Shown here: positions 26,483-34,710 of the stretch, piece after piece
How positions within the stretch are numbered: the stretch's first letter is position 1
Layout of the letters: each line of letters starts with the position of its first letter
From: CAXXOK01 sp963678055
Lineage (GTDB): Bacteria; Bacillota; Clostridia; Christensenellales; Aristaeellaceae
NCBI GenBank assembly: GCA_963678055.1
Contig: OY782679.1
Span: 1,116,001 to 1,180,000 of the forward strand
Direction of reading: 5' to 3'
Length of the DNA: 64,000 nt
The notes under the pieces: generated by a model
Told to the model about the DNA's origin: nothing
The model's database searches: none
Seen by the model: the letters and a program-made list of their open reading frames with translations, nothing else
Translations under genes and position numbers: made by a program

Positions 26483-28702
26483 TTAGGCTTCGGGTTCTTC
26501 CGGAGTTTCTTCCTCAGCCTCTTTTTTCTTGGAAGCAGCCTTTTTCTTGGGCTTTTCTTCAGCTTCCTCAGTGGCCTCTGCTTCCGGCTCGGCTACTTCG
26601 GTAGCTTCTGCGGGAACTTCGGCTTCAACTGACGGATTCGCTTCAGCTTCCTGGGCAGGTGCTTCCCGCTTGGGTTCTTCGACTGCGCTGTCTTCAGCCT
26701 TCTGGGCTTCCTCTTCCAGTTTCTTGCCTACGGCTTCGATATCGACCGGAACGATCTCATCGTTAGACTCAGGCTGCCTGGGGGAGCGTGCGGGTTCGTC
26801 CGGCTCCAGCAGTGCACGGATGCTCAGGCTGATGCGCTTGGCCTGCGGGTCGATGCTCAACACTTTCACGTTGATCTCGTCGCCCACGGACACAGCGTCC
26901 TCCACCTTATCAATACGGGTGGTGGCGCACTGGCTGATATGAACCAGACCATCTACGCCGGGTTCCAACTCCACAAACGCGCCGAAGGTTGTAATGCGAA
27001 CGACTTTACCAATCACAACCGAGCCTTCGGGGTACTTCTGCGGGGCCACGTCCCAGGGCTTGGGCTGCATCTGCTTGAGGCCGAGCTGAATGCGCTCGCG
27101 CTCGTGATCGAGGTTGAGGATTTTCACATCCACTTCCTGATCGGGATGCACAATCTCGGACGGGTGCTTGACATGTGACCAGCTCAGGTCCGTAACGTGG
27201 ATCAGGCCGTCAACACCGCCGATGTCCACAAACGCACCAAAATCGGTCAGCCTGCGAACAATGCCCTTGATGACCGCGCCTTCTTCAAGCGAGGACCATA
27301 CTTCGGCTTTCTTCTCGGCTTCTTCTGCCTTCATTACGGCTTTGCGGCTTGCAACAATGCGGCGCTTCTGCTCATCCAGTTCGATGATCTTCAGCGTCAG
27401 CGTCTGGCCGACAAACTCGCCGATCTTTTCAACATAACGATTGGAGAGTTGAGACGCCGGTACAAACGCACGAATGCCGTCCACATCGCAGATCAGGCCG
27501 CCTTTAACGACTTCCTTACCTACGCCCTCAACGTATTCGTCATTGTCAAACTTTTCAACAAGCTTCGCAAAGGCTTTCCGCTTGAGGATATTGCGCTGGG
27601 ATAGAAGCACATTGCCGTCGCCATCGTTTACTTTCACGACTTCGACTTCAATCTCGTCGCCCATTTGCACATTCTCGGTGACCAGGTCTTCGCGTTTGAT
27701 CAGCCCGTCGGATTTAAAGCCGATGTTGACACAGACTTCGTCGTCTGTCATTTGTACAATCGTACCGGTTACCGTTTGGCCCGGACGGATTTTTACCAAC
27801 GTCGCTTCGATGTCCGCCATGAAGCTGTTTTCTTCCGTTTCTTCTACGGGTACTTGTTGGTCCATTTGTTCATTGTCTGTCATGCGTGTGACAACCTCCT
27901 TCAGTAACCAATCCGGAGTGCTTGCGCCGGTGGTTATTCCAATGATTTCGGAATGAATATCTGCAAAGTCCGTAGGTATATCGTCTGCGGACTCTATCAG
28001 CAAAGTGCGGGGGCAAATTTCTTTGCACGTTTCGAAAAGCTTTTGGGTGTTAGCGCTTTTCCTGCCGCCAAGGACAAGCATGGCGTCCACTTCGGCGGCG
28101 AGCTTGCGTGCTTCCTCTTGCCGGAGCGCGGTGGCGGTGCAAATGGTGTTTTCCACCGTAAGCTTGCTTACCTTACGCTCGATAACTGGCAAAATGGCTT
28201 GCCACTGTTCGGGGGAGAATGTGGTCTGCGCTGCCAGCAGCGCTTCATCCATCTCCGGCAGGTCCCGGGCCTGCGTTGCGCTGGAGATGGTGTATACCTT
28301 GCCATTACACCAGCCGATGGTTCCAATGACCTCGGGATGATCCGGCTGTCCTGCCAGAATCACCGTGCGGCCGTCTGCGGAATAGCGGCTGACCTTTTCG
28401 TGCAGTCTTTGCACAAAGGGGCAGGTAAGGTCCAGTGTTTCGCAGTTTTGGGAATCCAGCTGGGCATAAACTGCCGGCGAGACCCCATGACTGCGGATGA
28501 CCGCTGTTTTCCCTGCGGCTTCCGCTACCGAATCCACGGCATGAATGCCCTGGGTTTCAAGCAGTCGGATGACCTGGGGATTGTGGACCAATTCGCCGAT
28601 GGTCACAATGGCATCGTTCTGGCCGGTTGCCTTCATTGCCGTATCTACGGCGCGCTTGACTCCCATACAAAAGCCAGCGTGTTTCGCCGTGCGTATCGGC
28701 AT
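26483..28702 (-). CDS. ispH-rpsA: IspH-ribosomal protein S1 fusion
   Basis: A 739-residue fusion typical of Clostridia. Residues 1 to about 275 are 4-hydroxy-3-methylbut-2-enyl diphosphate reductase, the last enzyme of the MEP isoprenoid pathway, with the three iron-sulfur cysteines C12 (AGFCMGVKRA), C94 (LTCPFVQRLH) and C188 (NTICTATALR). Residues about 305-372, 388-453, 474-543 and 559-628 are four S1 RNA-binding domains as in a Gram-positive S1 protein. The last 100 residues are an Ala/Glu/Lys-rich disordered tail. It follows hutP-cmk-plsC in the same direction. Why the two functions are fused is not known. Confidence 0.96.
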   Translation of the reverse strand: MPIRTAKHAGFCMGVKRAVDTAMKATGQNDAIVTIGELVHNPQVIRLLETQGIHAVDSVAEAAGKTAVIRSHGVSPAVYAQLDSQNCETLDLTCPFVQRLHEKVSRYSADGRTVILAGQPDHPEVIGTIGWCNGKVYTISSATQARDLPEMDEALLAAQTTFSPEQWQAILPVIERKVSKLTVENTICTATALRQEEARKLAAEVDAMLVLGGRKSANTQKLFETCKEICPRTLLIESADDIPTDFADIHSEIIGITTGASTPDWLLKEVVTRMTDNEQMDQQVPVEETEENSFMADIEATLVKIRPGQTVTGTIVQMTDDEVCVNIGFKSDGLIKREDLVTENVQMGDEIEVEVVKVNDGDGNVLLSQRNILKRKAFAKLVEKFDNDEYVEGVGKEVVKGGLICDVDGIRAFVPASQLSNRYVEKIGEFVGQTLTLKIIELDEQKRRIVASRKAVMKAEEAEKKAEVWSSLEEGAVIKGIVRRLTDFGAFVDIGGVDGLIHVTDLSWSHVKHPSEIVHPDQEVDVKILNLDHERERIQLGLKQMQPKPWDVAPQKYPEGSVVIGKVVRITTFGAFVELEPGVDGLVHISQCATTRIDKVEDAVSVGDEINVKVLSIDPQAKRISLSIRALLEPDEPARSPRQPESNDEIVPVDIEAVGKKLEEEAQKAEDSAVEEPKREAPAQEAEANPSVEAEVPAEATEVAEPEAEATEEAEEKPKKKAASKKKEAEEETPEEPEA

Positions 28703-28795
28703 GAGTCACCCTCCATACGGATAATCAGTTATACTATTCGGTTCAAACTTGCAAATTCCTTCTATATTTTCCGATAAAAAGCGAAAAAACAGCGA

Positions 28796-29434
28796 TTATG
28801 CTTGCGTTTGCGCACCGTCTTGCACTAATTTCCGATAAATTTCGCGAATTCGTGCCAGTACTTGCTGGGCCGTATCTTTAGTAATACCCTTGGCTTTAAG
28901 ATCCGAAACCGTGAAAACCTCGCCAAAATAGCAGTGCGTTGTGCGAAACAAGCGGGGCTTTTCCTGGATGTAGGCCGGCAGGATGGGTACGCCGGATTGC
29001 AAAGCAATCATGGCCACGCCGCCCTCCATATCCTCCATCACACCGTCGCGATAGCGCGTGCCTTCGGGGAATATGCACAGCACATGCCCTTGTTTCAGCA
29101 CCTGCAGGGATTCGCGCAGGGCTTTCATATCAGTGTTATAGCGGCTGACAGGTATCATATGAATGCGGTTGAATAAAAAGCGCAGGATGGGGTTTTTGGT
29201 CAGGTCATCCTTGCCCAAAAATCGAACTTGATACTTGCGGCAGGCATAGCCGACGATGATCGGGTCCAGCATGGACAGGTGATTGCCGATAACGATATAC
29301 GGCGCGTCCAGATTGGCACGCTCTGGATAGTGATACTTGATCGGCATGAAAATGCGAAACACAATACTGGCCAGAAAGACCACAAAAGCATATAAAAGCG
29401 AAAACCTGCTGGATTTGGCGGCGGCATCCTTCAT
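28796..29434 (-). CDS. plsC: 1-acyl-sn-glycerol-3-phosphate acyltransferase
   Basis: Acylates lysophosphatidic acid in phospholipid synthesis. The protein is 212 residues, with an N-terminal hydrophobic segment (about 12-30), acyltransferase motif I NHLSMLD (the NHx4D signature), and motif III FPEGTRYRDG. The start chosen is the ATG before KDAAAKSS, which overlaps the cmk stop (ATGA) and has TTGGAGGACAG in front. The next gene downstream is ispH-rpsA; cmk-plsC-ispH-rpsA is a common clostridial order. Confidence 0.93.
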   Translation of the reverse strand: MKDAAAKSSRFSLLYAFVVFLASIVFRIFMPIKYHYPERANLDAPYIVIGNHLSMLDPIIVGYACRKYQVRFLGKDDLTKNPILRFLFNRIHMIPVSRYNTDMKALRESLQVLKQGHVLCIFPEGTRYRDGVMEDMEGGVAMIALQSGVPILPAYIQEKPRLFRTTHCYFGEVFTVSDLKAKGITKDTAQQVLARIREIYRKLVQDGAQTQA

Positions 29435-30108
29435 AGCCTGTCCTCCAAGCACTGGATGATTTCTGCAACCGTTTGCTCCCGCACATAGTTGGTGTTGTCG
29501 ATAATCACAGCATCATCCGCCGGGCGCAGGGGATCAATCGCACGGGTGGAATCCTGATGATCGCGGGCGATAACATCGGCCAGAACACTCTGATAATCAG
29601 CATCCTGTCCGTTTTCCAGCATTTGATCATACCGCCGTTTGGCCCGTTCTTCCGGCGCGGCGGTCAGGAATATTTTGAGTGTCGCGTCCGTCAGCACCTT
29701 GGTGCCGATATCGCGGCCGTCTACAATCATCGACCGTGTTTTGGCAAGCGCTTGCTGCTTTTTCACCATAAACGCACGTACCGCGCCGCACTTGGAGCTG
29801 GTAGACGCGGCAAACGAAATCTCCGGCGTGCGGATTTTATCGGTTACATCCACCCCGTTGACCAGAGTGCGCTGCATGCCGTTATCCTGCAAGTCGACAT
29901 CAATATCGGTGCGCTCTACCAAGGCAGCAAGGGCCGCTTCATCGGCGGGATCAATGCCTTCCAAAAGCGCTTGATACGCAAAGGCACGGTACATTGCGCC
30001 CGTGTCTAAATGGAGTATTCCCAGCTGTTTGGCTACATCGTCTGCCACGGTCGATTTTCCGGCGCCGCCGGGGCCGTCCAGTGCAATGGTAAAATGTTTA
30101 GCCGTCAT
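29431..30108 (-). CDS. cmk: Cytidylate kinase
   Basis: Phosphorylates CMP and dCMP. The protein is 225 residues, the usual length, with the P-loop GPGGAGKST at residues about 10-18, then DTGAMYRAFA, a VDGRDIGT motif and an AKRRYDQM lid region. Start is the ATG overlapping the hutP stop (ATGA); an open frame extends nine codons further into hutP. It is the second gene of the hutP-cmk-plsC-ispH/rpsA run. Confidence 0.95.
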   Translation of the reverse strand: MTAKHFTIALDGPGGAGKSTVADDVAKQLGILHLDTGAMYRAFAYQALLEGIDPADEAALAALVERTDIDVDLQDNGMQRTLVNGVDVTDKIRTPEISFAASTSSKCGAVRAFMVKKQQALAKTRSMIVDGRDIGTKVLTDATLKIFLTAAPEERAKRRYDQMLENGQDADYQSVLADVIARDHQDSTRAIDPLRPADDAVIIDNTNYVREQTVAEIIQCLEDRL

Positions 30109-30527
30109 ATGGCGCGGTGCCCCAATCCGATACAAATTTCATCCAGATGACCAAGCCCGACACCGAAATAGACGGCAACGGCAACATGATCCTTGTAGCG
30201 TGCTACGCCGATTTTGCCACCGACGTTCATTCCAAGCGCTTTGGTGGTAATCTGGGTGAGTGCTTCCCTGGCTGCGCCGGCAACGCCGCCTTCTTCCAGG
30301 TGACTTTCGTTTATTAACCCTTCGCGCTTGGCGGCGACCACCGTGCGCTCAATAATACGGATGATGGACGGCACAAACTCGCCGCCAAAATCCACAGCAG
30401 CTGCCGAAATATCCTGCTGTAAAAGGGTTTTCTTCATTTGCGTTTCTTCATCGCGCGAACGAGTGGTGCTCATCAAAATCGCCGCGCGGGCAACATCCCT
30501 GCTGCCGGGTATGCTCAAGTTGGGCAT
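30105..30527 (-). CDS. HutP-family RNA-binding protein
   Basis: A 140-residue protein matching the HutP family (histidine-utilisation antiterminator of Bacillus), in the variant widespread in Clostridia: AAVDFGGEFVPSIIRIIERTVVAAKREGLI, then GGVAGAAREALTQI, NVGGKIGVARYKDHVAVAVYFGVG and the closing LGHRAI. Bacillus HutP binds hut mRNA with histidine and Mg2+. No hut genes are present here; instead it heads the cmk-plsC-ispH operon, overlapping cmk by 4 bp. It therefore probably regulates something other than histidine use, and its ligand and RNA target are unknown. The ribosome site is GAAAGGGAG. A structured RNA gene ends about 30 bases upstream. Confidence 0.85.
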   Translation of the reverse strand: MPNLSIPGSRDVARAAILMSTTRSRDEETQMKKTLLQQDISAAAVDFGGEFVPSIIRIIERTVVAAKREGLINESHLEEGGVAGAAREALTQITTKALGMNVGGKIGVARYKDHVAVAVYFGVGLGHLDEICIGLGHRAI

Positions 30528-30556
30528 ATAAGCTCCCTTTCAAAGGTGAACTTGGA

Positions 30557-30745
30557 CAAAACAATCCCAAAGTGCCGCTGCGTCACGTTTTTCACCCGCT
30601 ATGTATAAGCAGGTTGGTACTCTGTCACGCGCTTTTGTCTTCCCCTAACGTAAAGCTACGGGGGCTTGACATCCGTGCGTGAACGCAAGTTCCATTTGTG
30701 AAGTGTCGGTAAAAACTAGACGCTGGCGTACACTTCAGGAACAGT
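30557..30745 (-). ncRNA. ssrS: Candidate 6S RNA
   Basis: A roughly 189-nt transcript is defined by a near-perfect promoter and a T-rich end (ATTGTTTTGT at 30565-30556). It folds by hand into the 6S shape. Closing stem: CCTGAAGTG (30739-30731) with CACTTTGGG (30574-30566), GCGTC with GACGC, and GTTTTTACC (30716-30708) with GGGTGAAAAAC (30597-30587). Central bubble: about 24 nt (30706-30683) facing about 22 nt (30624-30603). Terminal rod: TCACGC/GCGTGA (30682-30625), then TGTC/GACA, CCCC/GGGG and CGTA/TACG. The 5' strand TGAAGTGT can alternatively pair with ACACTTCA at 30706-30699. The shape is seen directly; the 6S identity is inference. Confidence 0.68.
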
Positions 30746-30749
30746 TATT

Positions 30750-30778
30750 ATTATAAGCTTTCCGCTGATTTGCGTCAA
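30750..30778 (-). promoter_or_regulatory. Strong sigma-A promoter of the 6S RNA candidate
   Basis: Minus-strand TTGACG (30778-30773), 17-bp spacer, TATAAT (30755-30750). Only one mismatch to consensus. Confidence 0.85.
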
Positions 30779-30782
30779 GCCG

Positions 30783-30811
30783 TTGACGGCAGTTGCGGCG
30801 GCGGGTATACT
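30783..30811 (+). promoter_or_regulatory. Sigma-A promoter of the EamA transporter gene
   Basis: TTGACG, 17-bp spacer, TATACT, divergent from and 4 bp away from the -35 of the 6S candidate's promoter. Confidence 0.8.
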
Positions 30812-30844
30812 GCTCCATGAAGTTGATTGTAAGGGGACGCAAAC

Positions 30845-31774
30845 GTGCAAAAACAAAGCGACAACAGGGCAATGCAGGGGTACCTGGCCATCACGGTTTG
30901 TATTGTCGGGATCTCGTTTTCACCACTATTTTACAAAATGGGGTTCCGCACCGGGCTAAACGCCTTATGGCTGAACGTATTTCGGCTTGGGATTACGGTT
31001 ACGATCATGGCGGCAATTACACTCTTTAACCCCAAGCATAGAAAAGCGCTGTTTTCGGTACCGAAGCGCTCGTTTTGGATTAGCGCGCTGGCGGGAACGC
31101 TGCTGGCGTTTCACCTTAATGGCTGGGCGCTTTCCCTGGTATATACCGATGCGTTTGCTGCCTCGACCATCCTGGGTACCTATGTGCTTTTGACAGTGAT
31201 GTTTTCCGCCCTGCTTCTCAAGGAAAAGACCTCAAAAGGGGCGCTGGCAGGGCTGATTGCCGCAACGGCCGGTGTGGTCATCTGTAACCTTGGCGGCGGG
31301 TTCGGCCACCTGAGCGGCAATATGCTGGCGCTGTTTGCGGCCGTAACCGAAGCGCTGTATGTGCTGTGCGGGCGCAAGGCGCGTGCCGATATGGGCGCGA
31401 TTACCTATACCACGATATTGTACGCGTTTACGCTGCTATGGATGATCATCATCGCACTGTTTACGGGCGTTCCTGCCAGCGTGCCGATGGAAGGCCTGTT
31501 TTGGGCGGGGATGCTGGCGGTGGTATCCACACTGCTTGGACACAGCATGGCCAGCGTGTCGCTGAAGTATTTCAAAGCCACAACGGTCTCTGCGCTGATG
31601 ATGTCGGGCATCGTGACCGGCCCGCTGATCGTGTTTTTGTTCCTGGGTGATGTGCCCACGCTGTTTTCTGCCATCGGTGGCACGATCATCATCCTGGGTC
31701 TGGCCTGGTACCTGCGCGTGGAGCAAAAAGAAGCCAAAGCTGCCATGCAAACACGGGCAGCCATCATGGAATAA
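30845..31774 (+). CDS. EamA/DMT-family transporter
   Basis: A 309-residue drug/metabolite transporter with ten hydrophobic helices formed by two EamA repeats (about 12-145 and 158-295). Such proteins export amino acids or other metabolites; the cargo here is unknown. The start is GTG preceded by AAGGGGACG. It is a single-gene unit with its own promoter and a strong terminator. Confidence 0.88.
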   Translation: MQKQSDNRAMQGYLAITVCIVGISFSPLFYKMGFRTGLNALWLNVFRLGITVTIMAAITLFNPKHRKALFSVPKRSFWISALAGTLLAFHLNGWALSLVYTDAFAASTILGTYVLLTVMFSALLLKEKTSKGALAGLIAATAGVVICNLGGGFGHLSGNMLALFAAVTEALYVLCGRKARADMGAITYTTILYAFTLLWMIIIALFTGVPASVPMEGLFWAGMLAVVSTLLGHSMASVSLKYFKATTVSALMMSGIVTGPLIVFLFLGDVPTLFSAIGGTIIILGLAWYLRVEQKEAKAAMQTRAAIME

Positions 31775-31792
31775 GGGATTCAATCAGAAAAT

Positions 31793-31826
31793 GGCGGGGG
31801 CAGTCTAGTGCCTCCGCCGCTTTTTT
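31793..31826 (+). terminator. Intrinsic terminator of the EamA gene
   Basis: A 10-bp stem (31793-31802 with 31809-31818) and a T6 tract, just touching the convergent dgt stop codon. Confidence 0.88.
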
Positions 31827-33069
31827 ATATGGATTCGTAGGTGATGGTCTCGTTGAACAAATCGATGGCGAAGCGGTCGGTCATGCTAGAGATATAGTCC
31901 AAAATTGCCTGTATGTAGAGCTCCTGTGACGGCAAATCGCCGTATATCTTTCGGTTGACGCATTGCCGGGACATCAGCCGCAGCTCTCCTGCCGGAACGA
32001 ACTCCGGATGGCAGTACCGCGCCAGCCATTTCTTGAAATACTCCACGGTCTTGGGGTAAATCTGGCCTTTTTTGTCTAGCGCAATCCAGGTTTGTCGACC
32101 ATCGTAGCAATCGACCAGCAAGCTAAAGATTTGCGAGATGACCAGCTCGCTGTACTTTCGGAACGGCTCCTGCCGGGGGTGTTTATAGATGTATTTGTAG
32201 TTAAACTCCTTGATGGCGTTGAGTTGATGGCTCATGGTGGGGCTGAGCGCAATGCCATTGTCTGGTGAGGAATGTTTGCAGATATCGGTGATCATGTTAT
32301 ACATAATGACCGTTGTGTTCATCACATTGGCATCGTTTTCTCGTGCCATCAACAGCAGTTCGTCTTTCTGGGGCTGTTCCAGAAAGCCTAAATGAATCGC
32401 GTCTTCAATATCGCGGCCTAAATAAGCGATTTTGTCGGAGATTTTAACGACGCAGCCTTCCCAGGTCGCCGCCTGGTATTTGCCGGGTTGGTCGAACTCC
32501 TGCAAAGGCATCAGGGTTTTGCGCGGAACCAGCCCGTTTTCATCCACCTCGCCGCAGTGGGAGATAATGCCGTCGCGCACTGCATAGGTCAGGCCCAGGT
32601 TTTTGTGCTTGCGGTATTCATCTTCCAGCAGTTCGATATCATCCACAAAGCGCAGGCTGTTGCGCTCGTGCCAGAAATTAATCCCCAGATGCTCTTTGGC
32701 AAGGTCTTTTAAAACGACTTCGCCCTGATGTCCAAACGGCGCGTGACCCAGATCGTGTCCGGTGGCGATGGCTTTGGTTAGCTCTTCGTTGAGGCCTAAA
32801 AACTTTGCGATGGTGGTCGCGACCGATTCCACATGCTGCACATGCTCCATCCGGGTGCAAATGTGGTCGTTTTCGATGTTGAAAAACACCTGTGTTTTAT
32901 GCTTCAGGCGGCGATACGCCTTGGAGTGAAGAATGCGGGTATAGTCACGCGCAAAAGGACTGCGTATATCATCGGTGCGGGCGTTGAGCGTGCCTTGCCG
33001 CTGGATGAGCTGATCCCATTGCGGGTGGGCGGGGGTTGCGGCGACGTCTTTGAAGCGATTGCTCTGCAT
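31825..33069 (-). CDS. dgt: Deoxyguanosinetriphosphate triphosphohydrolase-like HD protein
   Basis: A 414-residue HD-domain dNTPase that would cut dNTPs to deoxynucleosides and triphosphate, controlling dNTP pools. The N-terminal SPFARDYTRILHSKAYRRLKHKTQVF, the metal-binding TRMEHVQHVE (H..H) and the HD pair in ATGHDLGHAPFGHQGE are intact. Length agrees with the Gram-positive dGTPase-like group rather than the 505-residue enterobacterial Dgt. It has its own promoter and is followed only by the convergent EamA terminator. Confidence 0.93.
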   Translation of the reverse strand: MQSNRFKDVAATPAHPQWDQLIQRQGTLNARTDDIRSPFARDYTRILHSKAYRRLKHKTQVFFNIENDHICTRMEHVQHVESVATTIAKFLGLNEELTKAIATGHDLGHAPFGHQGEVVLKDLAKEHLGINFWHERNSLRFVDDIELLEDEYRKHKNLGLTYAVRDGIISHCGEVDENGLVPRKTLMPLQEFDQPGKYQAATWEGCVVKISDKIAYLGRDIEDAIHLGFLEQPQKDELLLMARENDANVMNTTVIMYNMITDICKHSSPDNGIALSPTMSHQLNAIKEFNYKYIYKHPRQEPFRKYSELVISQIFSLLVDCYDGRQTWIALDKKGQIYPKTVEYFKKWLARYCHPEFVPAGELRLMSRQCVNRKIYGDLPSQELYIQAILDYISSMTDRFAIDLFNETITYESI

Positions 33070-33119
33070 GGCCGTACTCCTTTATGGGTGCTGATGTAAT
33101 TCGTGCTGTATCTATGCTG

Positions 33120-33143
33120 ATTATACCATAAGTCTACGCAGAG
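33120..33143 (-). promoter_or_regulatory. Promoter of dgt
   Basis: Minus-strand TATAAT (33125-33120) with an extended TGG element. A weak TTGGTT -35 lies 18 bp upstream, extending slightly beyond this interval. Confidence 0.5.
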
Positions 33144-33146
33144 AAC

Positions 33147-33178
33147 CAAAAAAACCGGCGCAACGATATGCGCCGGTT
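33147..33178 (-). terminator. Intrinsic terminator of the histidine operon
   Basis: On the minus strand AACCGGCGCA pairs with TGCGCCGGTT around a 6-base loop and is followed by seven T residues. It lies 20 bases past the hisK stop. Confidence 0.88.
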
Positions 33179-33198
33179 ATAGACTGTAATTTGTGCCA

Positions 33199-34047
33199 TT
33201 AAAGCTCGACAGGATCCCATAGCTGCTTGCCTGTGCCAAGGCGCAGGACATGCGTAAAGCCCTTTTGTTTCAGCATCGGAAGGACGGACGCATAAGCGCA
33301 GTCCAAATCGCTTAGGTCATGGCAGTCGGAGGTCAGGGTTACAGCACCGCCCATCTCCCGCCAGGCGTTCAGCAGAAAGTCCGCCGGGTAGGGGAGGGTA
33401 TCGTATCCTCTGGCGATATTGCCGGTGTTGACTTCCAGCAGCTTGCAGCCCTGAAACGCTTCCTCCAGCGCGCTTAGCGCAGCGCGGCGGTAGGCCTTGT
33501 CCTGCGTGTTCAGGCCGATTACGGAGGCATGTTTGCGCACAAGATCAAAGTGGCCGATGATATCGGGCTGATCCGCCTTAACGGATGCGCCCACCAGCTG
33601 AAAATATGCCTGTGCCATCGCTATAGCATCGCCGGAGAATACCTCTTGTACAAACTGGGTCAACCTGTCGCGGGGACCGTCAACCGCCTCTTTTTTACCG
33701 TCTTCGGCATCGGACAGATAGTGGGTCGAACCGATGATGTAATCAAGGTCTTTGCGGTTGTCTGCTTTGCTGGCGGCCGGCGTGAGCGCATCCTGCTCAA
33801 TGCCGATATAAATCTTGGGCGCAATGCCAAGGGTTTCGTGCGCTTTTTGCAGCGCGCGGAGTTCACCCAAATACGCCTGTCTGGTTTCCGTGGACATGCT
33901 GTAATCCGGGTCAAAGCCTTGATACCCGTGCTCCGAAAAGCCGAGACTCACAAAGCCAAGCTCCTGCGCTCTGCGCACCATAGCGGGGATGCTATCGCGT
34001 CCGTCGCAGTAGGTGGAGTGGGTATGCGCGTTGGATAGAAAGGTCAT
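33199..34047 (-). CDS. hisK: Histidinol-phosphatase, PHP family
   Basis: Removes phosphate from L-histidinol phosphate, the penultimate stage of histidine synthesis. The protein is 282 residues; the PHP metal site is seen in NAHTHSTYCDGRDS, in FSEHGYQG and in the late TLTSDCHDLSDLD. This is the Bacillus HisJ type rather than the HAD type fused to HisB in enterobacteria. It is the last gene of the his operon and overlaps hisIE by 4 bp. Confidence 0.93.
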   Translation of the reverse strand: MTFLSNAHTHSTYCDGRDSIPAMVRRAQELGFVSLGFSEHGYQGFDPDYSMSTETRQAYLGELRALQKAHETLGIAPKIYIGIEQDALTPAASKADNRKDLDYIIGSTHYLSDAEDGKKEAVDGPRDRLTQFVQEVFSGDAIAMAQAYFQLVGASVKADQPDIIGHFDLVRKHASVIGLNTQDKAYRRAALSALEEAFQGCKLLEVNTGNIARGYDTLPYPADFLLNAWREMGGAVTLTSDCHDLSDLDCAYASVLPMLKQKGFTHVLRLGTGKQLWDPVEL

Positions 34048-34700
34048 TGCATGCGCTCCTGTTTGATTTTGGTATCAACAACATGGCGCTTGGCCAGCTC
34101 CTGGACGAGCTCTTCGTATTGTATGCCCATGTCCGCCATCAGCACCAGCGCGTGGTAGGCAAGGTCGCCCAGCTCATACACGGTTTCAGCTTTGTCGCCC
34201 TTGGCGGAGGCGATAATCACCTCGGTGCATTCTTCGCCGACCTTTTTCAGGATTTTATCCAGCCCTTTATCAAACAGGTAACTGGTATAGCTGCCCTCTT
34301 TCGGGTTTTCCTTGCGACCGCGAATCACAGCATCCAGTGCGCTGATGGAAAACGGCTTAATGGTTTCGTTTTCATACAGCGTTTCAAAAAAACAGCTTTC
34401 CGCGCCGGTGTGGCAGGCGGGGCCTTGTTTTTTCACCTCAACCACTAGGGCATCGCCGTCGCAGTCCGCCCGCATGGCAACAATGGTCTGCACGTTGCCG
34501 CTGGTTTCGCCCTTGCGCCAAAGCTGCTTGCGGCTGCGGCTGTAAAAGCAGGTACGGCCCTCGTTTAGGCTGATTTGCAGGCTTTCACGGTTCATATAGG
34601 CAAGCGTCAGCACCTCGTGGGTGGCGTAGTCTTGCACGATGGCCGGAATCAGGCCGTTTTCATCAAATTTGAGCTTACTTTCGATTTCCTGATATTTCAT
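34044..34700 (-). CDS. hisIE: Phosphoribosyl-AMP cyclohydrolase/phosphoribosyl-ATP pyrophosphatase
   Basis: Carries out steps two and three of histidine synthesis in one 218-residue chain. The HisI half (about 1-115) contains YSRSRKQLWRKGETSGN and MRADCDGDALVV plus the zinc-site ACHTGAESCF; the HisE half (about 120-218) contains EECTEVIIASAKGD and ELGDLAYHALVLM. The fused order HisI-HisE is usual in many bacteria. There is a 10-bp gap after hisF, the largest in the operon, holding its ribosome site. Confidence 0.95.
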   Translation of the reverse strand: MKYQEIESKLKFDENGLIPAIVQDYATHEVLTLAYMNRESLQISLNEGRTCFYSRSRKQLWRKGETSGNVQTIVAMRADCDGDALVVEVKKQGPACHTGAESCFFETLYENETIKPFSISALDAVIRGRKENPKEGSYTSYLFDKGLDKILKKVGEECTEVIIASAKGDKAETVYELGDLAYHALVLMADMGIQYEELVQELAKRHVVDTKIKQERMQ

Positions 34701-34710
34701 AGTGCCTCCG

